Source of the DNA: Calothrix brevissima NIES-22
GTDB taxonomy: Bacteria; Cyanobacteriota; Cyanobacteriia; Cyanobacteriales; Nostocaceae
NCBI RefSeq assembly: GCF_002367995.1
Contig: NZ_AP018207.1
Coordinates: 6,150,646-6,214,645, forward strand
Direction of reading: 5' to 3'
DNA length: 64,000 nucleotides
Under the pieces are notes generated by a model. That model searched no databases. It worked only from the letters and a program-made list of their open reading frames with translations, and was not told the DNA's origin. Position numbers and translations under genes: made by a program. This document shows positions 52,712 through 62,336 of this stretch, piece by piece. Position 1 is the first letter of the stretch, and each line of letters begins with the position of its first letter.

Positions 52712-53620
52712 ATGAGAGAAAAAATTGACGCTTTAACACAAAACCTGTCTCGTACTATCGTTGGTAAAACTGAAGCAATACGTTTGGTGCTGGTTGCTCT
52801 TTTCGGCGGTGGTCATGCTTTATTAGAAGATGTTCCTGGTGTTGGTAAAACTCTGCTAGCTAAGTCTTTAGCGCGTTCTGTTGATGGTAAGTTTCAACGG
52901 CTACAATGTACCCCTGATTTACTGCCAACTGATGTGACAGGGACTAACATTTGGAACCCGAAAAGCGGCGAATTTAGCTTTCTTCCTGGGCCAATATTTG
53001 CTAATGTACTCTTAGCTGATGAAATCAACCGCGCTACACCTAGAACTCAGTCAGCGTTGTTAGAGGTAATGGAAGAACATCAGGTAACAGTTGATGGGGT
53101 TTCTCGTCCTGTACCTAAGCCGTTCTTTGTGATTGCCACCCAAAACCCCATTGAATATCAGGGAACTTTCCCGCTACCGGAAGCGCAGATGGATCGGTTT
53201 ATGCTGTCCTTGAGTTTGGGCTATCCTTCCGAGGCAGAAGAACTGCAAATGCTGCAAAATTTGGCTGATAATATCAAGGCTGAAGATTTGCAACCTTGCA
53301 TTACCTTAGACGAGGTAGCGCAATTGCGGCAACTCTGTGCGCAAGTGAGGGTAGAACCGACTTTACAGCAGTACATCTTAGATTTGGTAAGGGCAACAAG
53401 GCAAGATGAGGAAATTTCTCTAGGTGTGAGTCCTCGTGGTACGGTGGCGTTACAAAAAGCTACCCAAGCCCTGGCTTTTATTTTAGGGCGTGAATATGCC
53501 ATTCCCGATGATGTAAAATTTCTCGTACCCCACGTACTAGGCCATCGTTTAATTACAAGGGGCGGGCGGAGTTCTCGCACTGTAGTTGAGCGATTATTGC
53601 GATCGCAACCCATTCCCTAA
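52712..53620 (+). CDS. MoxR-family AAA+ ATPase
   Basis: A 302-residue AAA+ chaperone-like ATPase. Walker A is VPGVGKTLLAKSLA, Walker B ANVLLADEINRATPRTQ, sensor 1 VIATQNPIEYQGTFPLPEAQMDRF, and the helical lid follows. MoxR proteins work with vWA-domain partners to insert cofactors or metals. The vWA cluster of this window is 10 kb away, and no partner is adjacent, so a link is only a possibility. The ATG at 52712 (MREKIDALTQNLSRTIVGK) fits the family; the upstream in-frame sequence is tandem repeat. No ribosome-binding site is visible. Confidence 0.88.
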   Translation: MREKIDALTQNLSRTIVGKTEAIRLVLVALFGGGHALLEDVPGVGKTLLAKSLARSVDGKFQRLQCTPDLLPTDVTGTNIWNPKSGEFSFLPGPIFANVLLADEINRATPRTQSALLEVMEEHQVTVDGVSRPVPKPFFVIATQNPIEYQGTFPLPEAQMDRFMLSLSLGYPSEAEELQMLQNLADNIKAEDLQPCITLDEVAQLRQLCAQVRVEPTLQQYILDLVRATRQDEEISLGVSPRGTVALQKATQALAFILGREYAIPDDVKFLVPHVLGHRLITRGGRSSRTVVERLLRSQPIP

Positions 53621-53652
53621 CACCGAATTCTCTGAAAATAAAGTTAAACATG

Positions 53653-53711
53653 AAAAACTCCACCCACAAGGCTGACGCAGTGAGCGTTAGCCGAACGGGG
53701 ATGGAGTTTTT
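53653..53711. terminator. Large palindrome after moxR
   Basis: Ten-base outer arms (AAAAACTCCA at 53653-53662 and TGGAGTTTTT at 53702-53711) enclose an inner GGCTGACGC/GCGTTAGCC stem. The terminal T-run makes it a plausible moxR terminator; it may also be a dispersed element. Confidence 0.65.
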
Positions 53712-53760
53712 GGGCATTGGGAATTGGGTATGGGAAAGAACATACCAATGACGCCACCGA

Positions 53761-53846
53761 GGGAGCCGGGGAACCCTTTCGGCAGTTGCTCATGGGGGAA
53801 ACCCCCAAGACCGCACTGCCTCACCAATGTAGTGGCTCCCCTATAC
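53761..53846. repeat. Nested palindromic element
   Basis: GGGAGCC and GGCTCCC form the outer pair, GGCAGT and ACTGCC an inner pair, and GGGGG/CCCCC the core hairpin. Together with the palindrome at 53653, it fills the gap between the convergent moxR and giant LamG genes. Frames that run through it are not genes. Confidence 0.65.
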
Positions 53847-53954
53847 CCTATGCCCCAAGCGGCGGGGCGCGTGCACCCTACGCACCCACGGATCGGAGTT
53901 TCCCGCCGCTTTCAATGAACAGTAAGGGGGCGAGGGGGCAGAGGATGTTTCTTG

Positions 53955-56900
53955 TTAAATCAATTGCTCAAGACCCAAATAGAGTGCCATATATTGAATG
54001 ACAGCCTCTTCATGACCTTGAAGTTCAGGGAGATAGATAGAGATTGCACTGCGTACAGCATCGGCAAAAGTCACATAATCCTGAGTTTTTGTCTGCACAA
54101 ATGGTTCTAACTTCTTGATCAGCTCCCAATTACTCTCAATATTGGCAGCCCTCATTGCTTTTTCTAATGGAGGCGCATTTTGGGTAGCTATCTCTGGTAA
54201 AATGCGACTGACAAAAGTGACACGGTGAAAGACTCGCCAACAAGAGGGCTTTTTATCGCCTTGATTGGCTTGGCGGAGTGCGATCGCGTTGGAATCATTA
54301 CTTTGTTCCAACCAAATCGGATCTACTATCTTGCCGAAAAAGTCTTCAAAGTTTTCTGTTGTTGGTTGCAAATAGAAAGTCATGAAGCGGTAAGCATCAA
54401 CTTTGCCTGGCTGTTTAATCGGATTTCCCAGGGCATCATACACGCCCCCTTGCTCAAGGTTATAACTCCCTTGATACTTTGCTTTGAGGGCATCTGTCTT
54501 GGCATAGAGTTGGATATCTCGTTCCCCTTCAACTTCGACTTCCAACGTAAAAGATTTCTCAGTCTCTCGTCCCTTCGCTTTCGTGGTGGACAAATGACCA
54601 CCAAACATGGCATCCAATTCAAAGCCCATCGACACAGGGCCAATGCTCAGTGAAAGATCGGCCGCACCGCCAGCCATGCCTTCAAAGGAATAGAAACCTG
54701 TTGTCGTTTCCGTAGTGGCTTCCAGCACATCCGTAGACTCGGAGAAAAACCCGCCATCCGCAGTCCAAACATAGGTATTTACCAAATTCCGAGTTGCTCT
54801 CTGTTTATCAGGTAGCTCGTTCAAAGAACCAGTTGCTTGATAGCTTACATTTTGGAAGGTCGAATACTGATCGTAATAGGTCGCCAACTCTTGCCGTTCT
54901 CGTTCAATGCGTTTTTTCATGCTATAAGCTTCAATGGGTTTAAAGTAACTCCACTGCCCATAGGTTGCCGCATTAGGATAGTGAGGATCGGGTTGAATAC
55001 TCCCATCTTCTTTTAAGCCAACCTTTCCATCCAGAGTTCCCTGCTTACTATAAGTGGGATTAATGGGGAAGGTAATGATATTCCAATCTTTAGGAATATC
55101 TGGATTGGGTAAGAATCGATAAGACACTAAAGAATTATTATGAGCTAACCGCAGAGCAAACACATCCATAGTATCTGACTGAACTAAGGCTAACCCAACA
55201 TTGGCAGGAATATAACGACGACCCACATAAGAGTTAATTTCTGAGCCAATTTTCTCCCACGCTCCCCAAGCTTGCAAACGACTCACTTTAGTTGTGTTAT
55301 AGCCATAACTCACATTGGCTTCACTGATTGTGCCTTGTGCAGAACTAAAGGCATTTTTTAAATGCACGTTTCCTTCTAGTTCTAAAATTTGTTTCTCGAC
55401 ACCCAAACCCACACTGATTTCGTCAGACACACCCACCGATCTTTTCATCTCAATGGACATATCAAAGCCACTTTCTTTAGAAGACGAGTAGATATATTTG
55501 ACTGTATCAGATTCAACTAACTGAATTGCACTAGCATTGTAGGGATCTACTCCTGCATCCGGTGTCATACTTTTTTCGGTGAGGTTTTCACTGGGTACAG
55601 GGGGCGCACCCTCAATATAGCCAATAATTTGGGGAGCAGCTTGTACCTGTCCAATCCATTCGGTAATTAAGTTGCCGACTTTATAGCCTGTCAACAAATG
55701 CCATTGACCATTTTTGATATAGCTATAACAGCGTTTTTGGATGCCGATTAAATTTCCTTTAATGTCGTACTGCAAGTCGGAATACTCTTGTACCCCAGGA
55801 CTGCTATGAATTGTATCGTGAAACTGAGTTTTCACCCCTGCTAGAGCAGAACGAATAATGGCTGTATCTTCACTAATGGGAGCCGTGGACAAAACAGACA
55901 TTGGTTTAGCATCGTTCAAACCCTGGGTTAAATGATTGCCAATCAAGGATTGATCGAACAGATCAGTCTGACTTTCTAAATCAAAAGTGTAGTTGGCGAT
56001 CAGGTCTTGTTTTTCGCCTTTAATACGGCTAAACAAATTATCCTGAATTTGTTCTTGAGTGCGGGCGACTTTCCAAATGCGAACTTCTTCCATTGTTCCC
56101 GCAAAGGGTTCTAAACAACTGCTGCCGACATTTTGAGCAATTCCTCCTAAGGTGAACTGTTTTTCGCCCCAACTGCTTTGAGGTGTAAAAGTTTCCATTG
56201 GTACGGGAATGCCATTTTGATACAGGGTTAAACTGGAGCCTTGGGGGTCAGGATTTTTAATCCATTGGGCAGCAATAATCACCGCATGGCTTTCTCCTTT
56301 CGAGTCGGAGGCAATATTACCTTCATTCTCTTCTAAACGCCACCAAGCCACTAGCCCTTTTTCTTGAGCATTGATCTTGATTCCCAAATTGGCTATATCC
56401 ACCACACTATTCCAGAGGCGAATTTCACTAATTACTCCTTGCAAGTAACTCGGTTGTGAGCTTTGATAGGTTTTACCGATTTCCAATTTTTGGGAATTGC
56501 GGTCTATGTCTGCGCCTTGATAAATTGAATAACCTGCGGCTTTTCGGTTGACATAAAAGCGAATATCAGCCCACTGATTGACGATGACATTGGGGAGATC
56601 GGCAGATCCTAGATTCTTGACTTCTGTTTGATATTGGCGGCTAACAGCAATTTTGTAAAACTGTCCCGTTCTTAGCACATCAGTGGATTTATAGATGTAG
56701 CTTTTTCCCTGTTTGTCTTCAAAGGCAAAGGCAATTTTGCCGTCGGTGTCAATATAAAGGGAATAAGGCACATTCCGATCGCTTCCATCTCCCAGTTTTC
56801 CCTTAGTCAACAGCCCTTGACGTTGACTCAATGTATTCACTTGCAAAAAGATTTCTATTGTCAAGTCTCGGTCTAAATCTAAGGTGGGATTGTGCTCACA

Positions 56901-59900
56901 TTCTAAGAAGCTATTGCCCTGAAATTGCAAAGCGTAAGATTGGTTATATACCGCAGATAAATGATGCCATTGGGCCATAGGAGCAGCTGCTTGAGATTTT
57001 TGGCACAGGTCGCCAACGCTGGCAAAGCTGTAAATTTGGCTTTCTTGGATTACGGAAGCAACCAAGGAAGGTTGCCCATAGATCTTGCCATGATAACCAT
57101 TAGGAGAGTAGTCTTTGGCGATGCCGCCTGTAAATTGCCAATAGGCGACTAAACCTGCTTCATTACCTGTGAGTCGGCGACTCATGTCGCTTTGAATTTC
57201 TGCTTCAGAGCGCACTTTATTCCAAATCCGCACTTCATCCAAACTGCCGCTATAATAACCTCCCGCATCAGTTCCTCCTAAACGAACGCTGGTAGTTGGC
57301 TGTATGGGTATGGTTTTACCAGTTTGGCTATGCCATAACTTGCCATTGAGATAAATTTTCATCTCTCCGGTAGCAGCATTTTTGGTGAATGCCCAATGAG
57401 ACCAAACCCCTTTGAAATCAGTAGCTTGGGCCGCTTTGGAAATGCGATCGTAAGAGTTGCCACTGGTGCCACAGTCAAAGTAGATTGTGCTGTTGCCCCA
57501 GGGGAGGTGAATTTCTATCACCTTGCTGTTGTTAGCATCAAAGGCTCCAAGTAAAGAGGCATCTTTGGGCTGTTTTGAGCCACCAAAAGCCCAAAAACTG
57601 ATAGTGATTTCGTTGCCGGTAGGGATGCTGGCGGTTGGGAGTTCGATATAGTCATCTACACCATCAAATTCGAGAGCAGACGAGCAATTGATACTCTGGG
57701 ACTGAATCCCTAATGTGTATTGGGATTGTGCGGAATTGTGATAAATTACACGGCTATTTTCCGCTAACTGTGCGGGACGAACCCATGTTTCTAGGGTTAA
57801 ATCTCCTTTGGCATCCAGATCAGAGAGTTTAGTGAGATCTCCAAGTCCTACATAGTCATCTTTGCCATCAAAGGCTAAGGCTCGACCGGGGGATTCTGCT
57901 ACCCATTGACAGGAACGGGTAGTTTCACTGTAATTGAAGACACCATTCTGGACATTTTTGCTACTACTACCCGGCTGGAAGATGAATTGCAGAGAACCAT
58001 TGCTGAGGGAGTTAGTGGTGCGGTTGTTGGTAGTCCATGCGTTGTAGTCGTAGGGGATGAGATAGATGGCTGTGTCTGCGGGGATGTTGAGATCGGCAGG
58101 GGTGATGGGAATAGTGTCTTTTGTGGCATTGGTCTGTGCGCTGACAACGACTTGCTGATTTTCGAGTGAGAGAATTGAACCTTGGGGGAGGGTTTGTTTG
58201 ACTTTTTGCATCAACGTTAAACTGTTAATGCCTTGACCAACGACTGATTGGGCTAATTTACCAATAAAGATGGGTTGACTGGCATCGCCATTGAGGATGT
58301 GACAAAATTGTTCTACTTCTCGTGGAAGATTGCTCCAAGTTTCTTCGAGTCCGGTGACTTGATTGCTAATTGTCAGGGTGCAGGTTTCGGGGGTTGCACT
58401 GTCGGTAATGGTGAAGGTGGCGCGATCGCATTCTGGTTCAGCTGAGCGGGCTGTTGCAATCAGTTTACCGATTTCTGCTGCTAATAAATACCTTGCTTTA
58501 GTGGTATTGGTATCATAATAAGTAACAAAAAATTGATCGTCCAAGCCTCGGAAATATAAGGCTAGTTTTCCTGTCGCACTATTAACCAGCAAAGGGGTGT
58601 CTTTAGTATAAGCAAAGTTGAGTAATCCCCCAGCTACAGTCAGTCCGCAAGGATCTATATGCAACAAGGGCATAGGTATGGCAATTTCCCCTTGAATGCC
58701 AGAGCGCAATAGTTCTAACTCAGTTTCTTGATTTTCCAGTTGTACTTTTTGCAGCGCTAACTGACTTTCTTTGATTTTGAGTTGATCGCGATCGCTGTAT
58801 AGTTTATTCAACTCATTAATAGTGTTTGTTAATTCGGTCTGTTTGTTGCGGATGGTGTTTTCTAGATCTGTAATGGCGGCAGTAGGACGATCGGTTTTGG
58901 TAAAGGTGAAGACCCCTTTTTGCATAGGACTGCTGAGATCGGCCTGAATCGAGAAATTATAGTCATTGCCATTACCTTTCGTCAGAGACAACGTCCCTGC
59001 TACTCTTTCCCACCAACTATCAACCTTGAAAGAACCATCATAAATTAAGCCACGCGAGCGATCGGAATTAAGCAGACCCCACCAAGAATTATTTACTGAC
59101 TTTGTGGTTAAATGATTGAATGGGCAAAGTCTCTTAGAACCTTGATAGCCACCCAAAACAGTCCAATATTGACCATCATCACGATCGTTTCTCGGCTGGT
59201 GCGATAAATTTCCATTGCCGTCGGCTGTCCAGTAATTTTGATTACCGTTCACCTGAATCCGGAAAAAATAATTAAAGATGTCCAGCTTCCGATTATTTAA
59301 GTCGTTTGTTAAGGACTGAATTTCCGTTTCTAGCCTTGCTTTTTGTACCTCTAAGGTAGCAATTCTTGGTGTGGATGCTTTTAAGCTAGAAATCTCAATT
59401 TCCAACTGATGAATACTGGCTTTTAAAGTTGCAATTTCTTCTTGTAAGCGGCTGGCTGCATCTAAATCTTGGTTCACCGCATTACCAGTCTTTAGACTGG
59501 GTAGAACGAGATTATCAGGAATTTGGGCAATTTTACCTTCCCGGGAAACAGCAAAATCTAAGGCAGCAATGAAATTATTATCTGTTGATGGCGAATTTTC
59601 ATTACTGGTGCCAACAGTCAACATCACCCTGGCATTACGTTTAACGGGTTTTTCCTGTTGATCGTAACCTGTGGCAACTTTTTCTTGTTGGTGATATAGC
59701 AGAGCCGATAAACCCGATGTAATATTGCGTTGTTCTGAACCAGATTTTAGCTGAAAACTGTTGCGCTGGATGCCGGGACGATCGCCAACGGGCGCATCTG
59801 ATTTGACCCAAGTTGCACCTTTGATGCTAACATGAACGGCGTTTTCAGTTTGGTCATAGAGGCGATCGCCAAATCCTTCATCACAACGCCAATAAGACCA

Positions 59901-61391
59901 TAATCCTGGTTCATCACCAACTAAACGATGGTTCAGATCTGCCTGAATTTCAGCTTGGCTACGGCAACGATTCCAAATCCTGACTTCATCAATTTTGCCA
60001 TCGAAAAAAGCATCAGACCACCAATTACTCTTGCCTATGTAGTTCTGATTCCGAATTATGATTCGGGGGAGATGAAATTTTTGCTGTCCTATAATTAGAC
60101 CATCTTTATATACAGTTGCATTGCCAGTTCGATCCATTGTGACGGTAAGATGAATCCACTGGTCAAGTTCTAGGGTATTAGGAATCTCGATAAAGTTTTG
60201 AACATCCCCTTGATAAACATGAAAACTCAGATTGTTTGTCTGTCCCAAGTTTGCTAAAAGAATATTGTCTAAACCACTGCCATTTCCAAAGTCAAAGATA
60301 CGACTCCACAAGCCAAAGCTACGGTAATAAACCCAAGTTTCAATGGTGAAAGCTTGAAAGAGATTTTCGGGCAAGGAAGGCAGTTCTATATAATCATCTT
60401 GTCCATCAAAATTGAGAGCAGATTCCGCATATCCAGACTTACTGACTAGAGGAATTAGTGGCGATCCAGTAAAAGAATCTATTCCTGGTTGACGTTCTAA
60501 AACGGAGCTTTGATATTGGGGATCTGGACTGGTATAAAGCTGGGTGCCTTTAGTATTAAATAATCCATCGCTTGACCGTTCAACATTAAACGAATCAATT
60601 AGTCCGGTTTTACTGTTATGGGTGAACAGTTGCCAACGTTGAAGTTCAGCAATTTGAGTGGGCAACAATAAGACACTAAAGCGTCCTGCCTTTAAGTTGC
60701 GAATAAAATCTAATTCTTGAGTGGGTTCAAAAAACGGCTGTTGCTCTAAGTCTTTTGCTCCTAAGCCATCTTTATTGGTTTGAGGGTTGTATTTGTGGCG
60801 ACTGCGTTGATAACGCACTTCCATTTTTAGCCTTAATTCTGTCCCTGTTAAAACATAGCGGTCTACGAGCAAAGTTTCATTGACTAAGGGGACTTTATTT
60901 TGTGCTTTATCTAAAACCAAGTTGCCAGCTTTGTCTTTTTTGTAAAGCATGTCCTGGTGGGTTTGATCGATAGCTTGGCGAAATAAATAAATGAATTTAC
61001 CGTCTGATAAAACTTGGAATGAGGCTTCAGCAGTAAAGCGGGCAGTAGTTGATAAGAATGGGTCTATTTCTTCATAACGTAATGTTCCTGTTTTGGCTTC
61101 TTCTCTTGTGCCTTTTTTCACTAAAGGCATTTTAACATTCGGCAGAATAGAGTAACCTACTTGGACAATTTCGTTAGGAAAACTAATTTCTTGAGGATTA
61201 TCGAGCCAATAGTTAACATCAAGAGAATTTTTGGTTTTTGATTGGGTATTTTCTAGGTCTAAAACGGAGTAGTAGATGCGCCTTGTTGCGTCGATAGCAA
61301 AGGCAATAATTGTACCTTTGTGATTAATTTGTGTAGTATATTTGTAGGTTTTGTCGGTGTATGTTTTGACGAAATTGTTCAGGATGCTCAT
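53955..61391 (-). CDS. Giant protein with nested LamG domains and split coiled coil
   Basis: A 2478-residue protein without signal peptide or membrane helix. Residues 1-300 are beta-rich and unrecognised. LamG 1 (about 324-515) runs from ALNFDGQDDYIEL to IDEVRIWNRCRSQAEIQ and YWRCDEGFGD. Two coiled-coil arms (about 645-705 and 840-890) flank a beta domain (FRIQVNGNQNYWTADGNGN). LamG 2 starts at about 1167 (ALAFDGKDDYVGL) but its halves are separated by LamG 3 (about 1232-1440, ALEFDGVDDYIEL) and LamG 4 (about 1484-1712); it ends with SLTLYQNGIPV and MEEVRIWKVARTQ near 1775. Residues 1790-2478 match no domain I know. LamG domains bind glycans; the function of the whole is unknown. Confidence 0.8.
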   Translation of the reverse strand: MSILNNFVKTYTDKTYKYTTQINHKGTIIAFAIDATRRIYYSVLDLENTQSKTKNSLDVNYWLDNPQEISFPNEIVQVGYSILPNVKMPLVKKGTREEAKTGTLRYEEIDPFLSTTARFTAEASFQVLSDGKFIYLFRQAIDQTHQDMLYKKDKAGNLVLDKAQNKVPLVNETLLVDRYVLTGTELRLKMEVRYQRSRHKYNPQTNKDGLGAKDLEQQPFFEPTQELDFIRNLKAGRFSVLLLPTQIAELQRWQLFTHNSKTGLIDSFNVERSSDGLFNTKGTQLYTSPDPQYQSSVLERQPGIDSFTGSPLIPLVSKSGYAESALNFDGQDDYIELPSLPENLFQAFTIETWVYYRSFGLWSRIFDFGNGSGLDNILLANLGQTNNLSFHVYQGDVQNFIEIPNTLELDQWIHLTVTMDRTGNATVYKDGLIIGQQKFHLPRIIIRNQNYIGKSNWWSDAFFDGKIDEVRIWNRCRSQAEIQADLNHRLVGDEPGLWSYWRCDEGFGDRLYDQTENAVHVSIKGATWVKSDAPVGDRPGIQRNSFQLKSGSEQRNITSGLSALLYHQQEKVATGYDQQEKPVKRNARVMLTVGTSNENSPSTDNNFIAALDFAVSREGKIAQIPDNLVLPSLKTGNAVNQDLDAASRLQEEIATLKASIHQLEIEISSLKASTPRIATLEVQKARLETEIQSLTNDLNNRKLDIFNYFFRIQVNGNQNYWTADGNGNLSHQPRNDRDDGQYWTVLGGYQGSKRLCPFNHLTTKSVNNSWWGLLNSDRSRGLIYDGSFKVDSWWERVAGTLSLTKGNGNDYNFSIQADLSSPMQKGVFTFTKTDRPTAAITDLENTIRNKQTELTNTINELNKLYSDRDQLKIKESQLALQKVQLENQETELELLRSGIQGEIAIPMPLLHIDPCGLTVAGGLLNFAYTKDTPLLVNSATGKLALYFRGLDDQFFVTYYDTNTTKARYLLAAEIGKLIATARSAEPECDRATFTITDSATPETCTLTISNQVTGLEETWSNLPREVEQFCHILNGDASQPIFIGKLAQSVVGQGINSLTLMQKVKQTLPQGSILSLENQQVVVSAQTNATKDTIPITPADLNIPADTAIYLIPYDYNAWTTNNRTTNSLSNGSLQFIFQPGSSSKNVQNGVFNYSETTRSCQWVAESPGRALAFDGKDDYVGLGDLTKLSDLDAKGDLTLETWVRPAQLAENSRVIYHNSAQSQYTLGIQSQSINCSSALEFDGVDDYIELPTASIPTGNEITISFWAFGGSKQPKDASLLGAFDANNSKVIEIHLPWGNSTIYFDCGTSGNSYDRISKAAQATDFKGVWSHWAFTKNAATGEMKIYLNGKLWHSQTGKTIPIQPTTSVRLGGTDAGGYYSGSLDEVRIWNKVRSEAEIQSDMSRRLTGNEAGLVAYWQFTGGIAKDYSPNGYHGKIYGQPSLVASVIQESQIYSFASVGDLCQKSQAAAPMAQWHHLSAVYNQSYALQFQGNSFLECEHNPTLDLDRDLTIEIFLQVNTLSQRQGLLTKGKLGDGSDRNVPYSLYIDTDGKIAFAFEDKQGKSYIYKSTDVLRTGQFYKIAVSRQYQTEVKNLGSADLPNVIVNQWADIRFYVNRKAAGYSIYQGADIDRNSQKLEIGKTYQSSQPSYLQGVISEIRLWNSVVDIANLGIKINAQEKGLVAWWRLEENEGNIASDSKGESHAVIIAAQWIKNPDPQGSSLTLYQNGIPVPMETFTPQSSWGEKQFTLGGIAQNVGSSCLEPFAGTMEEVRIWKVARTQEQIQDNLFSRIKGEKQDLIANYTFDLESQTDLFDQSLIGNHLTQGLNDAKPMSVLSTAPISEDTAIIRSALAGVKTQFHDTIHSSPGVQEYSDLQYDIKGNLIGIQKRCYSYIKNGQWHLLTGYKVGNLITEWIGQVQAAPQIIGYIEGAPPVPSENLTEKSMTPDAGVDPYNASAIQLVESDTVKYIYSSSKESGFDMSIEMKRSVGVSDEISVGLGVEKQILELEGNVHLKNAFSSAQGTISEANVSYGYNTTKVSRLQAWGAWEKIGSEINSYVGRRYIPANVGLALVQSDTMDVFALRLAHNNSLVSYRFLPNPDIPKDWNIITFPINPTYSKQGTLDGKVGLKEDGSIQPDPHYPNAATYGQWSYFKPIEAYSMKKRIERERQELATYYDQYSTFQNVSYQATGSLNELPDKQRATRNLVNTYVWTADGGFFSESTDVLEATTETTTGFYSFEGMAGGAADLSLSIGPVSMGFELDAMFGGHLSTTKAKGRETEKSFTLEVEVEGERDIQLYAKTDALKAKYQGSYNLEQGGVYDALGNPIKQPGKVDAYRFMTFYLQPTTENFEDFFGKIVDPIWLEQSNDSNAIALRQANQGDKKPSCWRVFHRVTFVSRILPEIATQNAPPLEKAMRAANIESNWELIKKLEPFVQTKTQDYVTFADAVRSAISIYLPELQGHEEAVIQYMALYLGLEQLI

Positions 61392-62336
61392 AGGACATGA
61401 ATTGATAATACGTAGTCAAGTTCAAGCGGAAATAACAAAATAGGAGAAATGGACAGCAGCTTTCTTCTCATTTCTCTACTTTGTCAAAAGTACCAAAAAC
61501 TTCTCTGATAATTTCAGCGAGTTACTTTCGGAATATCAGATATTTGCCAATAATTTGCCAGCCTTTTTGCCGTTACCGATCGGCTCCCAAATAGATGCGA
61601 AGATGAAGGCTATAAACATTAATTTTATAGTCATATATAGCTCTATAAAAGCTGTACTGTTTGTATGAGCAACTATCTAAGAGTCTATTAATCTAATTAA
61701 CGCTTATTAGCCTGCTAATGCTTGACTACAGGTTACGATATTCAGTTATTTTTGCCTATAATTATGAAATAAAAATACTATTTCTTAATAGATATTTATT
61801 TATTGCAAACATCCTCTAAATATTAAAGAAAACCTGGGTTCCATCACCAATGAGAACGCAGAACGATCTATGATGACTTTTAAGCAATTGCAATTTTGTC
61901 AATGAGCTAAAATACTCAAAAAAACCAGAAAAATGGCATCAAAATTTAGGAGTAGTCAATCAATTTTGGATTTTGGATTTTGGATTTTAGATTAACCCCA
62001 TGCATAAATGCAGGGGCTTTAATTAAAAATTGTGGATTTTGGATTTTAGATTTATTCCACGAATTAATTCGGGGGCTTGGAACCCGTTTAGATTCTTTAA
62101 ATTTTGAATCTTCAATCCAAAATTTAAAATCTAAAATCTAAAATTCGGTCAAAGCTTTGCAAAAGCCAGTCACCAAGATGGATATAGCCCTTTTTTTACA
62201 CCCCTTGACAAATGTGCAATGCTCTTAATAAAGGATGATATGAGCTCGACTATATAATCTGGGAATCCTGAAACATAGTAACCATTCACCTGGAGGATAT
62301 CTGCTGATGCGTCATCGCGCATCCAGTTATTAACTT
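61392..62336. other. Long intergenic region, AT-rich, with repeats
   Basis: These 945 bp separate the divergent giant gene and the cyclase gene. From about 61965 to 62150 TTTGGAT and related heptamers form inverted tracts (GATTTTGGATTTTAGATT against AAATCTAAAATCTAAAATTC) around a CCCCATGCATAAATGCAGGGG-like hairpin at about 61995-62015. The remaining AT-rich part holds no supported gene; promoters of both flanking genes must lie here. Confidence 0.55.

Noticed and set aside
52456-52728. 90-codon frame before moxR
   Set aside because: It consists largely of tandem repeat (CPMPNAQ-type translation) and palindrome sequence.
53717-54001. Open frames on the plus strand after moxR
   Set aside because: They run through nested palindromes and the tail of the giant gene; the translation has no protein-like character.
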